NCBI RefSeq assembly: GCF_000014045.1
Contig: NC_008209.1
Location: forward strand, 2,379,001-2,443,000
Origin: Roseobacter denitrificans OCh 114
Lineage (GTDB): Bacteria > Pseudomonadota > Alphaproteobacteria > Rhodobacterales > Rhodobacteraceae
Length of the DNA stretch: 64,000 nucleotides
Reading direction: 5' to 3'
Under the pieces are notes generated by a model. The model ran no database searches. It was not told the DNA's origin and worked only from the letters and a program-made list of their open reading frames with translations. This document shows, piece by piece, positions 35,021 through 45,219 of the stretch. Each line of letters begins with the position of its first letter. The first letter of the stretch is position 1. Position numbers and translations under genes: made by a program.

Positions 35021-36427
35021 TCAGGCGGCAGGGCGGGCAAGGTTGACCTGATTTCGCCCCTGCAGCTTGGCCTCGTAAAGCGCCTTGTCCGCGGCATCCA
35101 GAAGTTCGTTTGCATCCAGTGGCGGTGGTTGCACGCCGCGCAGGCTCCTGACGCCACCCATCGTGACACCGATGGAAATCGTGACCTGCACAAGCTCATT
35201 GGAGCCCGGTATCTTAAAGCCTTGCCCGCCTATTTTTCGGCACAGCCTGCTGGCAGAGACGCGCGCCTCGCTGAAGGGCGTCGCGGGCATGACGATCAGG
35301 AATTCTTCGCCGCCGATGCGCGCCAGCATATCGACACCGCGCAGGTTTTCCCGCAAGCGCCGCGCTGCTTCCACCAGCACAGCATCGCCGGAGGCATGCC
35401 CGTAAACGTCATTGATCTGTTTGAAATGATCAAGATCGGCGACCATGACCGCAAAGCTGCGCCCGGTGGCTGCTGAATGTTCGGCAACCCGTGACAGGTG
35501 GGGCAGGGCATATCGGCGGTTGTGAAGCCCCGTGAGCGGGTCAGACACCGCGGCCTTCAGACCGGTGCGCACAGTTGCGCGCAGTTGGTCCGCAATACGC
35601 TTGCGCCGCATCAACGCCTTGATACGCAACACCAATTCGTCCTTGTTGAAGCCGTCGGTCATCAGATCGTCGGCCCCAAGGTCGAGCGCATATGCCCCAA
35701 GCCCGGGGTCGGGACGCGGCTGGATCACCAGAATGCCGGCATGGCGGGTGATCGCGGTTGCACGCACCGCTGCCAGCAAGCGCAGGATCTCTCCGCTGAT
35801 TTTGTCGCCATCATCGAGCACCATGATAAAGACATCGGGAATGCGCCCGGGTGTCAGATCGCGCAAAGCCGTTTCAGGCGAGGCCTGCGTCAGGGAAGAC
35901 CTGAGGTGCGGGCGCAGCTGCTGGATCCAGTTCTGTGCCGTTTTTACCCCGGAGCACACCATGACAGTGCGTCCTGCCGGGCCGAAATCGGCCGTATCTT
36001 CGGCAAAACCGAGGGCTCTGGAGGTGTCGTCGCGCATCTGCCACTCGGCAGCCGTATTGTGCGCCCGGATCAGGCTGCGCACCCGAGCCAACAGCAAGGT
36101 GTCGTCAATGGGTTTGACCATGACATCCTGAACGCCTGCCTCCAGCGCGGCGAGGCGGCTTTGTGTGTCGGGTCGGCACGCCACGACCATCATGGGAATA
36201 GACCGCGTCTGGGGATTTCGGTGCAACCTGCCACACAGGCCTGCCGCATCGCCGTCGGGTAAAGCCATGGCTGAGATGATGAGGTCGGGTGCGTGCCTCA
36301 GAGCGGCGACGCAAGCCTCATCCGCAGTGGATGCTTGCAGAACTTCATAGAAAGCGGACGCAAGTTTTACCTTTAAGACAATGCGATTAGTGGATATCGC
36401 ATCTACTATGAGAATTTTGCCCTGCAC
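35021..36427 (-). CDS. PleD-like diguanylate cyclase with degenerate receiver domains
   Basis: A 468-residue protein with the PleD layout REC-REC-GGDEF. The cyclase domain (about 300-465) has SDPLTGLHNRRY, DHFKQINDVYGH and an intact GGEEF active site, with the inhibitory RxxD site (RGVD) five residues before it. The first REC domain aligns residue for residue with PleD, but the phosphorylated Asp53 is Ala and the partner acidic residue 10 is Ala. The second REC is also non-canonical. So it makes c-di-GMP but is unlikely to be switched by normal phosphorylation. GTG 36427 fits an AAAGGA site; an in-frame start at 36490 is longer. Confidence 0.9.
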   Translation of the reverse strand: MQGKILIVDAISTNRIVLKVKLASAFYEVLQASTADEACVAALRHAPDLIISAMALPDGDAAGLCGRLHRNPQTRSIPMMVVACRPDTQSRLAALEAGVQDVMVKPIDDTLLLARVRSLIRAHNTAAEWQMRDDTSRALGFAEDTADFGPAGRTVMVCSGVKTAQNWIQQLRPHLRSSLTQASPETALRDLTPGRIPDVFIMVLDDGDKISGEILRLLAAVRATAITRHAGILVIQPRPDPGLGAYALDLGADDLMTDGFNKDELVLRIKALMRRKRIADQLRATVRTGLKAAVSDPLTGLHNRRYALPHLSRVAEHSAATGRSFAVMVADLDHFKQINDVYGHASGDAVLVEAARRLRENLRGVDMLARIGGEEFLIVMPATPFSEARVSASRLCRKIGGQGFKIPGSNELVQVTISIGVTMGGVRSLRGVQPPPLDANELLDAADKALYEAKLQGRNQVNLARPAA

Positions 36428-36525
36428 GCTGATTGCGTCCTTTCGAAGGGAGGTTCGGGTGGCTGACATTGATCGCAGATTGGTTAACAAACCGTTTCAA
36501 AGAGATTTAAAATTTGAGGTGTAGC

Positions 36526-36810
36526 ATGTCCCATACGCAAGAGTCCGCCGAAGTGGTTGCGCTGCAGGTTTTGGCATGGCTGGCAGGTGATGAGGAATTA
36601 TTACCGGTATTTCAGGGCTCTAGCGGCGCCTCAACCGAGGACCTGCGCGCAGGGGCGCAGGATGCGGTGTTCCTGGGGTCGGTTCTGGATTTTATCATGA
36701 TGGATGATGCCTGGGTGGTCAGGTGCTGTGATGATCTGAAACTTGAGTACACAAGCCTCATGCGTGCGCGTCAACAATTGCCGGGTGGTGCGCAGGTGAA
36801 TTGGACATGA
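36526..36810 (+). CDS. DUF3572 family protein
   Basis: A 94-residue helical protein, starting MSHTQESAEVVALQVLAWLAGDEELLPVFQGSS when read with its two halves; the ALQVLAWLAGDEELLPVF segment and the LGSVLDFIMMDDAWVV segment are diagnostic of DUF3572. The function is unknown. ATG 36526 follows GAGG by six bases. Its stop overlaps the next start by 4 bases (ATGA), so it is translationally coupled to the HAD phosphatase. It lies divergent from the PleD-like gene. Confidence 0.88.
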   Translation: MSHTQESAEVVALQVLAWLAGDEELLPVFQGSSGASTEDLRAGAQDAVFLGSVLDFIMMDDAWVVRCCDDLKLEYTSLMRARQQLPGGAQVNWT

Positions 36811-37499
36811 CATCGCTGAAAGCCGTTATTTTTGACAAGGATGGCACCCTTTTCGACTTTTCCACGACGTGGGAGGCCTGGGCCGCCGCATTCCTGAGGC
36901 GAATCGCAACGAGTGATGTGCAGGCGGACGCATTGGGGCGCCGGGTTGGGTTTGACATCCATCGGCAAAAGTTTCTGCAAGGCAGTATCGCGATTGCTGG
37001 CACACCGATGGAGGTGGCACAGGCTTTGGCCCCACTACTGCCTGACCTTACGACCGACGCTCTCGTCGCTATCCTGAATGAGGAGGCCGCATCCGCACCG
37101 CAGGCCGAAGTGCTGCCGCTGCCGCCGTTCCTTGATCGTTTGCGGGGGATGGCCTTGAAGCTCGGCGTGGTGACGAACGACGCCGAGACCCCGGCGCGCG
37201 CGCATCTCGCCGCGGCAAATGTCGCGGACAGTTTTGATTTTATCGCAGGCTTTGACAGCGGCTTCGGGGCCAAGCCTGCCCCGGGTCAGTTGCTGGCCTG
37301 TGCCCGGGCGATGGATATTGCGCCAGAGCATATCGTGATGGTTGGCGACAGCACGCACGATCTGATCGCGGCGCAGCGCGCGGGCATGCGCGGTGTTGGT
37401 GTGCTGACCGGTCTTGCCGATTATGAAACCCTCGCGCCCTACGCCGATGATGTCCTGCCCGACATATCCGCGCTGCCCGGCTGGATATCGTCGCACTAG
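36807..37499 (+). CDS. HAD family hydrolase (phosphoglycolate phosphatase-like)
   Basis: A 230-residue phosphatase of the haloacid dehalogenase family. Motif I is VIFDKDGTLFD (nucleophile Asp and acid/base Asp), motif II LGVVTNDAE, motif III includes GFGAKPAPG, and motif IV MVGDSTHDLIAA. The cap domain is helical (subclass I), as in Gph. The substrate could be phosphoglycolate or another small phosphate ester. It overlaps the DUF3572 gene by 4 bases, so both are made together. Confidence 0.92.
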   Translation: MTSLKAVIFDKDGTLFDFSTTWEAWAAAFLRRIATSDVQADALGRRVGFDIHRQKFLQGSIAIAGTPMEVAQALAPLLPDLTTDALVAILNEEAASAPQAEVLPLPPFLDRLRGMALKLGVVTNDAETPARAHLAAANVADSFDFIAGFDSGFGAKPAPGQLLACARAMDIAPEHIVMVGDSTHDLIAAQRAGMRGVGVLTGLADYETLAPYADDVLPDISALPGWISSH

Positions 37500-37594
37500 G
37501 GCAGAAAACGACGAATGACGTCGCGAATAAGACGGTTTGCGCCCTGCCTCTCTGTGTTGTTTGGACTTCAGGAAAGTGCTGAAGGAAGATATCC

Positions 37595-39157
37595 ATGGCC
37601 GAGCAACCGCCAAGACGCCGCACGCGCACAGGGGGCCGTGCAGGCGCTGCCAACCGGCGCGGCACCGCTGTCATCGAACAAATGCCGTGGAAGCCACCGG
37701 TCAACACGGATCGCCCGACGGAGCCTCTGTCACAGGAAGGTATTGCGGCGATCCACGATGGTGCCATGCGCATTCTGGAGGAGATCGGTATCGAGTTCCT
37801 CAATCACGAGGCCTTGGGTATCCTGAAAAAGGCAGGGTGCACGGTCTCGGGTGAAAACGTGCGCATGGGGCGCGAGTTTGTGATGGAGTGGATCGCCAAA
37901 GCGCCGTCCGAGTTCACGCTGACCCCGCGAAACACGGATCGCAAGATCACCATCGGCGGTAAAAACCTTGTCTTTGGCAATGTGTCTTCGCCGCCCAATT
38001 ACTGGGATATGGCGCTTGGTACGAAAGTGCCGGGCACACGCGAGATGTGCCGCAACCTGCTCAAACTCACGCAGTATTTCAACTGTATCCACTTTGCAGG
38101 CGGATACCCGGTTGAGCCGGTGGATGTGCATGCCTCCGTGCGCCATCTGGACGTGTTGTTCGATAAACTCACGCTGACCGATAAGGTGATGCATGCCTAT
38201 TCGCTCGGCAAGGAACGTGTCGAAGATGTGATGGAAATGGTGCGCATCGCGGGGGGGCTGTCACATGAAGAGTTTGACGCAAGTCCCCGAATGTACACGA
38301 ATATCAATTCCACCTCACCGCTTAAACATGATATCCCGATGCTTGATGGCTGGATGCGTCTGGCGCGCCGTGGTCAGGGGTTGGTGGTCACGCCCTTCAC
38401 GCTGGCGGGGGCGATGGCGCCCGTCACCATGGCGGGGGCGGTCGCACAGTCATTGGCCGAAGCGCTCTGTGCCGTTGTTCTGGCGCAGATCATCCGTCCG
38501 GGATGTCCGGTGGCGATCGGCACATTTACATCGAACGTCGATATGAAATCCGGCGCGCCGGCATTTGGCACGCCTGAATACATGCGCGCGACACAAATGA
38601 CGGGGCAGCTGTGCCGGTTTTATGGTCTGCCGATGCGATCATCGGGCGTATGCGCGGCGAATGTACCCGACGGGCAGGCCATGTGGGAGACATCAAACAG
38701 CCTTTGGGCCGCCGTGCAATCGGGCACAAACATGGTCTATCACGCGGCGGGCTGGCTGGAAGGCGGGCTGATTGCCAGTCCCGAAAAGTTCATCATGGAT
38801 TGTGAGGTGTTGCAGCATATCCAGCGTTACATGGAGCCAGAGATCGTGGCGACGGGGCCTGATGAAATCGCGCTTGATGCGATTAAATCTGTCGGAAATG
38901 CCGGCCATTTCTTTGGTATCCAACATACGCAGGACCGCTACAGCACCGCGTTCTACCAACCGTTCCTGAGTGATTGGAAAAACTACGAGGGATGGGAGGC
39001 CGCTGGCGGCGTCTGGACGCCAGAACGGGCGCATAGGATGTTCAGGGAGATCATCGAAAGCTATGAAGAGCCGCCCATGGAAGCTGACATCCGTGCGGAG
39101 CTTGCGGCCTTTGTGGCGCGGCGCAAAAAAGAGGGTGGTGCGCCGACCGACTTCTGA
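37595..39157 (+). CDS. Trimethylamine methyltransferase (MttB) family protein, non-pyrrolysine
   Basis: A 520-residue TIM-barrel methyltransferase of the MttB superfamily. Segments include RILEEIGIEFLNHEAL near the start, NVSSPPNYWDMALGTKVPG, and a C-terminal AGHFFGIQHTQDRY. There is no in-frame amber codon, so it does not use pyrrolysine. Members of this non-Pyl group demethylate quaternary amines such as glycine betaine (MtgB) onto a corrinoid protein. No corrinoid protein is seen beside it. The N-terminus is rich in Arg/Pro and probably disordered. ATG 37595 follows GAAGGA. It stands alone. Confidence 0.88.
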   Translation: MAEQPPRRRTRTGGRAGAANRRGTAVIEQMPWKPPVNTDRPTEPLSQEGIAAIHDGAMRILEEIGIEFLNHEALGILKKAGCTVSGENVRMGREFVMEWIAKAPSEFTLTPRNTDRKITIGGKNLVFGNVSSPPNYWDMALGTKVPGTREMCRNLLKLTQYFNCIHFAGGYPVEPVDVHASVRHLDVLFDKLTLTDKVMHAYSLGKERVEDVMEMVRIAGGLSHEEFDASPRMYTNINSTSPLKHDIPMLDGWMRLARRGQGLVVTPFTLAGAMAPVTMAGAVAQSLAEALCAVVLAQIIRPGCPVAIGTFTSNVDMKSGAPAFGTPEYMRATQMTGQLCRFYGLPMRSSGVCAANVPDGQAMWETSNSLWAAVQSGTNMVYHAAGWLEGGLIASPEKFIMDCEVLQHIQRYMEPEIVATGPDEIALDAIKSVGNAGHFFGIQHTQDRYSTAFYQPFLSDWKNYEGWEAAGGVWTPERAHRMFREIIESYEEPPMEADIRAELAAFVARRKKEGGAPTDF

Positions 39158-39228
39158 TCTGCGCTGGAAAAACCGTTAAAATTTGAGCTGTTGGACAAAT
39201 GTTAACCGCTCTCAGTCATCTTTGCGGC

Positions 39229-39816
39229 ATGCACGGTTTGATTAATTGCGGAATTCAACGGTTCGTCATCGACAGCTATGGTGACGTGAAATGGCGTGAG
39301 GTCACACTTCACGCCAGGTTGCCATTTACCGATTTTGAAGCGATGTGGGTTTATGAAGATGAACTGACGCCCCGCGTTCTGGCGTCCGTCTGTCATGTTC
39401 TGGACCGCCCCCACGACGATCTGCTGGAAGATATCGGGACCTATCTTGTCTCCCATGCCAATGTCCAGGCTTTGCGACGGCTGTTGCGCTTTGGTGGCGT
39501 GACCTTTGTGGAGTTTTTACACTCGCTTGATTATCTGCCAGACCGCGCGCGGCTTGCCGTGTCCAACCTTGAACTGCCACGCTTGGAACTCTTCGAAGAA
39601 ACGGACGAGCGGTACAGCCTGCATTGCTATAGTGTCCATGCGGGATGGGGGTTTTTGTTCATGGGTGTTCTGCGCGCCATGGCGGATGACTACGGCGCCC
39701 TTGCCTTCCTGGAACACAAAGGTGTTCAGCACGGCTGTGAGGTGGTGGAAATCACCCTGCTTGAGACGGAGTTTGCTGCCGGTCGCGATTTTGATTTGGG
39801 GGCGAAACGCGCATGA
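39229..39816 (+). CDS. H-NOX (haem NO-binding) family protein lacking the axial histidine
   Basis: A 195-residue protein with the H-NOX fold: MHGLINCGIQRFVIDSYGD at the start and the C-terminal GVLRAMADDYGA helix. The canonical haem ligand position (LDxLH) reads LDYLP, with Pro104 instead of His; the nearest His is His98. The haem-propionate YxSxR motif reads CYSVH, with Tyr and Arg lost. Pro117 is kept. So haem binding must be different or absent. ATG 39229 is used because H-NOX proteins start at MxGxIN; an in-frame ATG at 39199 also exists. It is coupled to the diguanylate cyclase behind it by a 4-base overlap. Confidence 0.88.
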   Translation: MHGLINCGIQRFVIDSYGDVKWREVTLHARLPFTDFEAMWVYEDELTPRVLASVCHVLDRPHDDLLEDIGTYLVSHANVQALRRLLRFGGVTFVEFLHSLDYLPDRARLAVSNLELPRLELFEETDERYSLHCYSVHAGWGFLFMGVLRAMADDYGALAFLEHKGVQHGCEVVEITLLETEFAAGRDFDLGAKRA

Positions 39817-40808
39817 GCGGTGATTTGTGTCAAGAGATGCTGAACGTGCTGTGCCCGATGCACATCGTCTTCAATGACAAGGGTGAAATGACCTCTTGTG
39901 GTCCGACGGCACTGAAGATCTTTCCCGGTGGGCTGATCGGACGAGGCTTTCTCGATGTATTTCACATCAAAAGGCCCAGAAAGATATCCACACTGGACGC
40001 ACTGATGGGGCAGACCGGTGTGCGACTAAACCTGCAATTCCGCGACATGCCCGACAGCCAGCTGCAAGGGGTGGTCATGCCGGGCCCGGTGGCTGGGGAT
40101 ATGGTCGTCAACCTGTCTTTCGGCATCTCCATTGTGGATGCGGTCAGTGACTATAACCTCACCGCTGCCGATTTCGCAGCAACGGATCTGACGGTTGAGA
40201 TGCTGTATCTGGTCGAAGCGAAATCCGCGGCGATGGAAGCGTCACGTCGCCTGAACGAAAGGTTGCAGGTCGCGCGTGTCGAGGCGGAGGAACTGGCTTT
40301 GACCGACACGCTCACCGGCCTGAAAAACCGGCGCGCGTTGGATCAGGAACTTTCTGCGCTTCTGCATCAGGGTACGCCCTTTGCGTTGATGCACATCGAT
40401 CTGGATTTCTTCAAGGCGGTGAATGATACCCTCGGGCATGCGGCGGGCGATTACGTACTGCAACGCGTGGCCGCCATCATGAACCATGAGACACGTAAAG
40501 TAGACGTGGTCGCACGGGTTGGGGGTGATGAATTTGTGATTCTCATCAAGGGTACGGAAAATCACGCGCATATCGAGCGGATCGCCGGGCGCATCATTCG
40601 CAAACTGCAAAACCCGATGCATTTTGAAAACGAGGTCTGTCAGATATCCGGCAGCATCGGGACGGTTGTTGCAGGTGACTACATCGAGCCAACAGCGGAT
40701 CTGCTGTTTGCGGATGCGGATGCAGCGCTTTACGCGGCCAAACATGCTGGCCGTGGCTGTCATCTGTTCTTCTCACCTGCGATGCGAGACATGCCGCAAA
40801 CCGCGTGA
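39813..40808 (+). CDS. Diguanylate cyclase with HNOBA-like N-terminal domain
   Basis: A 331-residue protein. The N-terminal 125 residues resemble the H-NOX-associated (HNOBA) PAS-like domain (MHIVFNDKGEMTSCGPT, then GVVMPGPVAGDMVVNLSFG). A short coiled coil follows (ASRRLNERLQVARVEAEEL). The GGDEF domain has TDTLTGLKNRRA, DLDFFKAVNDTLGH, and an intact GGDEF with the RxxD inhibitory site (RKVD) five residues before it. No EAL domain. H-NOX proteins commonly control such partners in response to NO. The start overlaps the H-NOX stop by 4 bases. Confidence 0.93.
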   Translation: MSGDLCQEMLNVLCPMHIVFNDKGEMTSCGPTALKIFPGGLIGRGFLDVFHIKRPRKISTLDALMGQTGVRLNLQFRDMPDSQLQGVVMPGPVAGDMVVNLSFGISIVDAVSDYNLTAADFAATDLTVEMLYLVEAKSAAMEASRRLNERLQVARVEAEELALTDTLTGLKNRRALDQELSALLHQGTPFALMHIDLDFFKAVNDTLGHAAGDYVLQRVAAIMNHETRKVDVVARVGGDEFVILIKGTENHAHIERIAGRIIRKLQNPMHFENEVCQISGSIGTVVAGDYIEPTADLLFADADAALYAAKHAGRGCHLFFSPAMRDMPQTA

Positions 40809-40916
40809 CGCGATCAGCGCCGCGTTTTACCCAACACCGTCGTTTCAGCACCACGCAGGACGAACCCGTCGTGCATGGTAGAACGACCGACGCTGTGCTG
40901 TCCCTCTCAAACGATA

Positions 40917-43900
40917 TTAGTTGGCGGTCACATCCTTGTGTTTGAGCATGCCTTTGACCTTTTCCCGCACGGATTGCAGCAGGACATAAAGAACCGGCAC
41001 CACGATGACGCCGATCACCGTTGCGGCCAACATGCCACCAAATACTGCAATACCGATGGCCTTTTGACTGGCGGCCCCCGCGCCTGACGCAACCAGCAGC
41101 GGTACGACGCCCAAAAGGAAAGACAGCGCCGTCATCATCACAGCGCGGAACCGCTGGCGGGCCGCTTGCAGTGCCGCTTCGCGAATGCTCGCGCCATTGG
41201 CGCGTTCTTCCATGGCGAATTCCACAATCAGAATGGCATTCTTGGACGCAAGCCCGATCAGCATGATCATCCCGATCTGCGTGTAAAGATTAACATCGCC
41301 CGCTGTGACGAGAACGGCCGCCAGCGCCCCAAACAAGGCAACAGTGACCGACAGCAGAATGCCCAGCGGCATCGTCCAGCTTTCATATTGCGCCACCAAA
41401 AACAGATAGCCAAAGATGATCGCGGCGGCCAAAACCAGAATAACCGTACCACCTGCATCAAGCTGTTGCTGTGCGGTCCCGGTCCATTCATAGGCATATC
41501 CGGGCGGCAGCGCTGTGAGCGCCTCTTCCTGAAGCACCGCGATGGCATCCCCCGTCGAATAGCCCGCCGCCGGAACAGCCGTTACAGTGGCGGCGCGAAA
41601 CAGGTTGTAGCGGTTGAGCAGCACCGGCCCTAGCACTTTTTCCACGTCAATCAGGGTGGACAGGGGTGCCATTTCGCCGTCTTGCGTGCGCACATGCAGC
41701 CTTCCGATATCCTCAACCGTGTCTCTGAAGGACGCATCCGCCTGTATCATCACGCGGTACACCTTACCAAAGAGGTTCAGATCGTTCACATAGATCGACC
41801 CGAGATGCGCCTGAAGGGTTTCAAACACATCGCTGACAGGAATCCCGAGGGTCCTCGTTTTTTCGCGGTCAAGGTCCACAAAGAGCTTGGGCACATTCGC
41901 GCTGAAACTGGTGTAGGCCTGCGCGATCTCGGGGCGTTGATTGGCGGCGAAAACAAGCGAATTGACAGCCGCCGAGAGGTCGTTTGCCGCCCCGCCACCG
42001 GTCTGTTGCACTTTCATTTCGACGCCCGCACTGACCCCCAATCCGCTGATTGGCGGCGGGTTGAAGGCAAGTACCTTTGCCGAGGCCTCTTGTGCCGCGA
42101 TGCCGAATATCTGTGCAAGGATGCCATCAGCGCTGAGGCTCGGGTCCTGTCGTTCCTCCCAGTTGTCGAGGTTGACAATGATCATCGCCCCATTTGAGCC
42201 GACACCATTCAGCAGGCTGAACCCGTTGACCTGAACCGTGTTTGCAACGCCGCCAAGGGCGCGGATCTGCGTGTTGAGCCGGTCTGAGACGACTTCGGTA
42301 CGCTGAAGGGTCGAGGCATCGGGCAGCTGGATATCGACAAAAACATATCCATTGTCTTCGAGCGGCAGGAAGCCTTTGGGTAAGGAGCCCATCATGGAAC
42401 CTGACCCGAGCCCGAGCGCAATCAGAATGGCGAGCCCGAGAATGGGCAAGCGGACAAGACGGCCAACAATCCCGGCGTATCCATCGCGCAAACCACCGAT
42501 GACTTTTTCAAAGCTGGCCAGCAGCCCCCTTGGCGGGCCGCTGCGTTTTTTCAGGACAATCGCGCAGAGGGCAGGTGACAGCGTCAGCGCATTAATCGAG
42601 GAAATCACCACAGCCACGGAAATGGTGACCGCAAATTGAGAGAACAACTGCCCTGAAATCCCCGGCATGAAGGTGACGGGCACAAAGACCGCCAGGAGAA
42701 CCAATGTCGTCGCGATGACTGGCGTTGTGATTTGCGTCATCGCCTTGGCGGTCGCTTCAGGCGGGCTGAGACCCTCTTCGGCGATTACGCGTTCGACGTT
42801 TTCGACCACGATGATGGCGTCATCCACGACGATACCAATCGCAAGCACAAGTGCAAAAAGCGAGATCGTGTTCAGCGTCATGCCCATCAACAAAAGAAAC
42901 GCAAAGGTGCCGATCAGGGAAACCGGGATGGCCACGGCCGGGATCAGCGTGGCGCGCGCGCTGCCCAGAAAGACAAAGACCACGGACATCACCAGAATGA
43001 ACGTCAGGATCAGCGTTGATACAACATCGTTGAGGGATTGTTCCACAAAATCAGTGCTGTCAAACGGGACCTCATAGGCAATATCGTCGGGAAAGGCCTG
43101 CGAGAGGCGGTCAAGTTCGGCGTAGACCCCTTCGGCCACGCTCAGCGCGTTCTCGCCCGGTGCCTGATAGACGGCGATGACGGTCGCTGGCTGGCCCTCG
43201 TACTGGCCGGAGACGCTGTAGGAACTGGCCCCAAGTTCAATGCGCGCGATATCCTTCATCCGCAGAACGCTGCCTGAATCGCCGGTGCGGATGATGATGT
43301 TTTCGAACTCGGCGACCGTCGCAAGACGGCCCTGGGCCGTAACAGTGTATTGAAACTGCTGGTTTTCCGGGGCAGGGGGGGCGCCGATCTGCCCGGCCGA
43401 TACGGTCAGGTTCTGCTCGCGAATGGCCGCCATGACATCGGCCTGCGTGACACCGAGGCCGGTCATCCGGTCCGGGTCCATCCAGATGCGCATGGCATAG
43501 GCAAAGTCGGTCAGAACCTCCGCTTTGCCCACGCCCGGCGCCCGGGCGAGCGCATCCTTGAGGTTGATGGAGGCGTAATTTGACAAAAACACCTCGTCAT
43601 ACGTGCCATTGGGCGAGAACAGCGTGGCGACCAAAAGCATGCTGGTTGACGATTTTTCCGTAACGACGCCGGTTGATGTGACTTCGACCGGCAGGCCTGA
43701 CATCGCTTGTGATACGCGGTTTTGCACATTGACCGTTGCGATCGTGGGGTCGGTGCCCACATCGAAGGTGACCGACAGGGAATAGCTGCCTGTGTCGCTG
43801 CTGTCAGAGGACATGTAGATCATATCCTCCACGCCGTTGACCTCCGCCTCGATCGGGGCGGCGACGGTGCTTTCCACCGTTTCGGCATTTGCACCGATAT

Positions 43901-44048
43901 AGCTGGCGGTCACATTGACCACGGGCGGGGTAATGTTTGGAAACTGTTCGACCGGGATCACCGAGTAGGCAACCAGACCCATGAGCGTGAGGACCGTTGA
44001 AATCACAATGGCCATCTTGGGGCGCTTGATGAAAACTGTTGAAAGCAT
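40917..44048 (-). CDS. RND efflux pump permease (HAE1 type)
   Basis: A 1043-residue inner-membrane drug/proton antiporter of the AcrB/MexF type. Membrane segment 1 is [25 protein letters not shown], split here by a loop. Membrane segment 4 contains the proton-relay pair in [18 protein letters not shown], and [12 protein letters not shown] in the last part is typical. Two large periplasmic loops are present, matching the 12-segment layout. It pairs with the adaptor protein ending 4 bases upstream on the same strand. An outer-membrane channel gene is not adjacent. The substrates are unknown. Confidence 0.95.
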   Translation of the reverse strand: MLSTVFIKRPKMAIVISTVLTLMGLVAYSVIPVEQFPNITPPVVNVTASYIGANAETVESTVAAPIEAEVNGVEDMIYMSSDSSDTGSYSLSVTFDVGTDPTIATVNVQNRVSQAMSGLPVEVTSTGVVTEKSSTSMLLVATLFSPNGTYDEVFLSNYASINLKDALARAPGVGKAEVLTDFAYAMRIWMDPDRMTGLGVTQADVMAAIREQNLTVSAGQIGAPPAPENQQFQYTVTAQGRLATVAEFENIIIRTGDSGSVLRMKDIARIELGASSYSVSGQYEGQPATVIAVYQAPGENALSVAEGVYAELDRLSQAFPDDIAYEVPFDSTDFVEQSLNDVVSTLILTFILVMSVVFVFLGSARATLIPAVAIPVSLIGTFAFLLLMGMTLNTISLFALVLAIGIVVDDAIIVVENVERVIAEEGLSPPEATAKAMTQITTPVIATTLVLLAVFVPVTFMPGISGQLFSQFAVTISVAVVISSINALTLSPALCAIVLKKRSGPPRGLLASFEKVIGGLRDGYAGIVGRLVRLPILGLAILIALGLGSGSMMGSLPKGFLPLEDNGYVFVDIQLPDASTLQRTEVVSDRLNTQIRALGGVANTVQVNGFSLLNGVGSNGAMIIVNLDNWEERQDPSLSADGILAQIFGIAAQEASAKVLAFNPPPISGLGVSAGVEMKVQQTGGGAANDLSAAVNSLVFAANQRPEIAQAYTSFSANVPKLFVDLDREKTRTLGIPVSDVFETLQAHLGSIYVNDLNLFGKVYRVMIQADASFRDTVEDIGRLHVRTQDGEMAPLSTLIDVEKVLGPVLLNRYNLFRAATVTAVPAAGYSTGDAIAVLQEEALTALPPGYAYEWTGTAQQQLDAGGTVILVLAAAIIFGYLFLVAQYESWTMPLGILLSVTVALFGALAAVLVTAGDVNLYTQIGMIMLIGLASKNAILIVEFAMEERANGASIREAALQAARQRFRAVMMTALSFLLGVVPLLVASGAGAASQKAIGIAVFGGMLAATVIGVIVVPVLYVLLQSVREKVKGMLKHKDVTAN

Positions 44049-44052
44049 CAGG

Positions 44053-45219
44053 TCAGTTCACATCGCTTGTGCCGGTCAAAACGGCGTTGACCTCGATACC
44101 GGGGCGCACGCGCTGCAAGCCCTCCACGATCACACTTTCACCCTCGCGCAGCCCCTCGGAGACAACGACGGCGGTTTCTGCCTGCGGGCCCAGCACCACA
44201 TATCTTTGCTCAACAAGCTGTTGGTCCGTCACGACCAGAACGAAATCACCGCGCTGGTCGCGCTGCACCGCATTTTGCGGAATCAGAACGCTTAATGTCG
44301 GCTCCAGCGCTTCGATGACGACTGAGATGAACCCCCCGTCAAGGATCATGCGGCGGGTATTCTCAAACTCTGCCCGCAGCGAGATGGTGCCGGTTGCGGG
44401 ATTGATCCGGTTGTCCAGAAAAACGATTGTGCCCGGTTCCTCCAGCATAGTCCCGTCGGGAAGCCGGATGAAGACATTGGGCGAGGCCCCGCTGGCGATC
44501 AATTCTTCCATGCCGGTTTCCAGACGCTCAAGCACGCCGAGCAGCTGCGGTTCTGACAGGGAAAACGTGACATACATCGGCGATTCCTGCACCAGCGTCG
44601 CGAGCGGCCCCGTTGACGGCCCCACCAAAGCGCCAAGGCTGATGCTTGAGCGGCCAATGCGTCCGTCAAACGGCGCGGTGATGTCGGTGCGCTCAAGGTT
44701 CAACTCGGCTTCGCGCAAGGCCGCCTGTGCTGCCAGCAGATCCGCCTTGGCCACAGCGGCGTTCGCCTGTGCGATATCAAGTTCGGATTCGGCAATCGCC
44801 TCGCGTCTGAGCAGTTCCGTTTTGCGCACCAGTTCGATTTCCGCCAGTTTCACATTTGCATCCGCCCGCTGCACGGCAGCTTGTTGCGCCTGCAACTCGG
44901 CCTGATAGGTGTCTGGTTCAATACGGAAAATCACATCGCCTTCTTTGACAGTGGCCCCGTCTTGCACCACCATCTCAGTGATGATCCCCGTGACACGTGC
45001 AATCAGATCGGTTTTCGCCGAGGCCTCACCTCGCCCCACAAAGGTCGCCTCCCGCGTCAGTTCTTCGCTGTAGGCAGCAGCAATGACGACTTTCGGGGGG
45101 GGATTCGAGCCGTCTTGAGACTGCGCGCTTGTCGTCGAAAGGCCAATGGTCAACGCCAGGCAAGCGACAAGAATGATCCCGCGCTGCACGGTATGTAAAA
45201 GTGACGTCCGATATGTCAT
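44053..45219 (-). CDS. RND efflux pump periplasmic adaptor (MFP)
   Basis: A 388-residue membrane-fusion protein. The signal peptide runs to about residue 30 ([20 protein letters not shown], then a SAQSQ region). The lipoyl-like domain is split by a coiled coil: [20 protein letters not shown], then a helical hairpin [18 protein letters not shown], then [17 protein letters not shown]. The C-terminal barrel ends [10 protein letters not shown]. It bridges the RND permease and an outer-membrane channel. ATG 45219 follows GGAG by five bases and is preferred over in-frame starts further upstream. It is the first gene of the two-gene operon. Confidence 0.94.
   Translation of the reverse strand: MTYRTSLLHTVQRGIILVACLALTIGLSTTSAQSQDGSNPPPKVVIAAAYSEELTREATFVGRGEASAKTDLIARVTGIITEMVVQDGATVKEGDVIFRIEPDTYQAELQAQQAAVQRADANVKLAEIELVRKTELLRREAIAESELDIAQANAAVAKADLLAAQAALREAELNLERTDITAPFDGRIGRSSISLGALVGPSTGPLATLVQESPMYVTFSLSEPQLLGVLERLETGMEELIASGASPNVFIRLPDGTMLEEPGTIVFLDNRINPATGTISLRAEFENTRRMILDGGFISVVIEALEPTLSVLIPQNAVQRDQRGDFVLVVTDQQLVEQRYVVLGPQAETAVVVSEGLREGESVIVEGLQRVRPGIEVNAVLTGTSDVN

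Noticed and set aside
37595-39157. Pyrrolysine-containing trimethylamine methyltransferase
   Set aside because: The gene is open over its whole length with no in-frame TAG, so it belongs to the non-pyrrolysine group.
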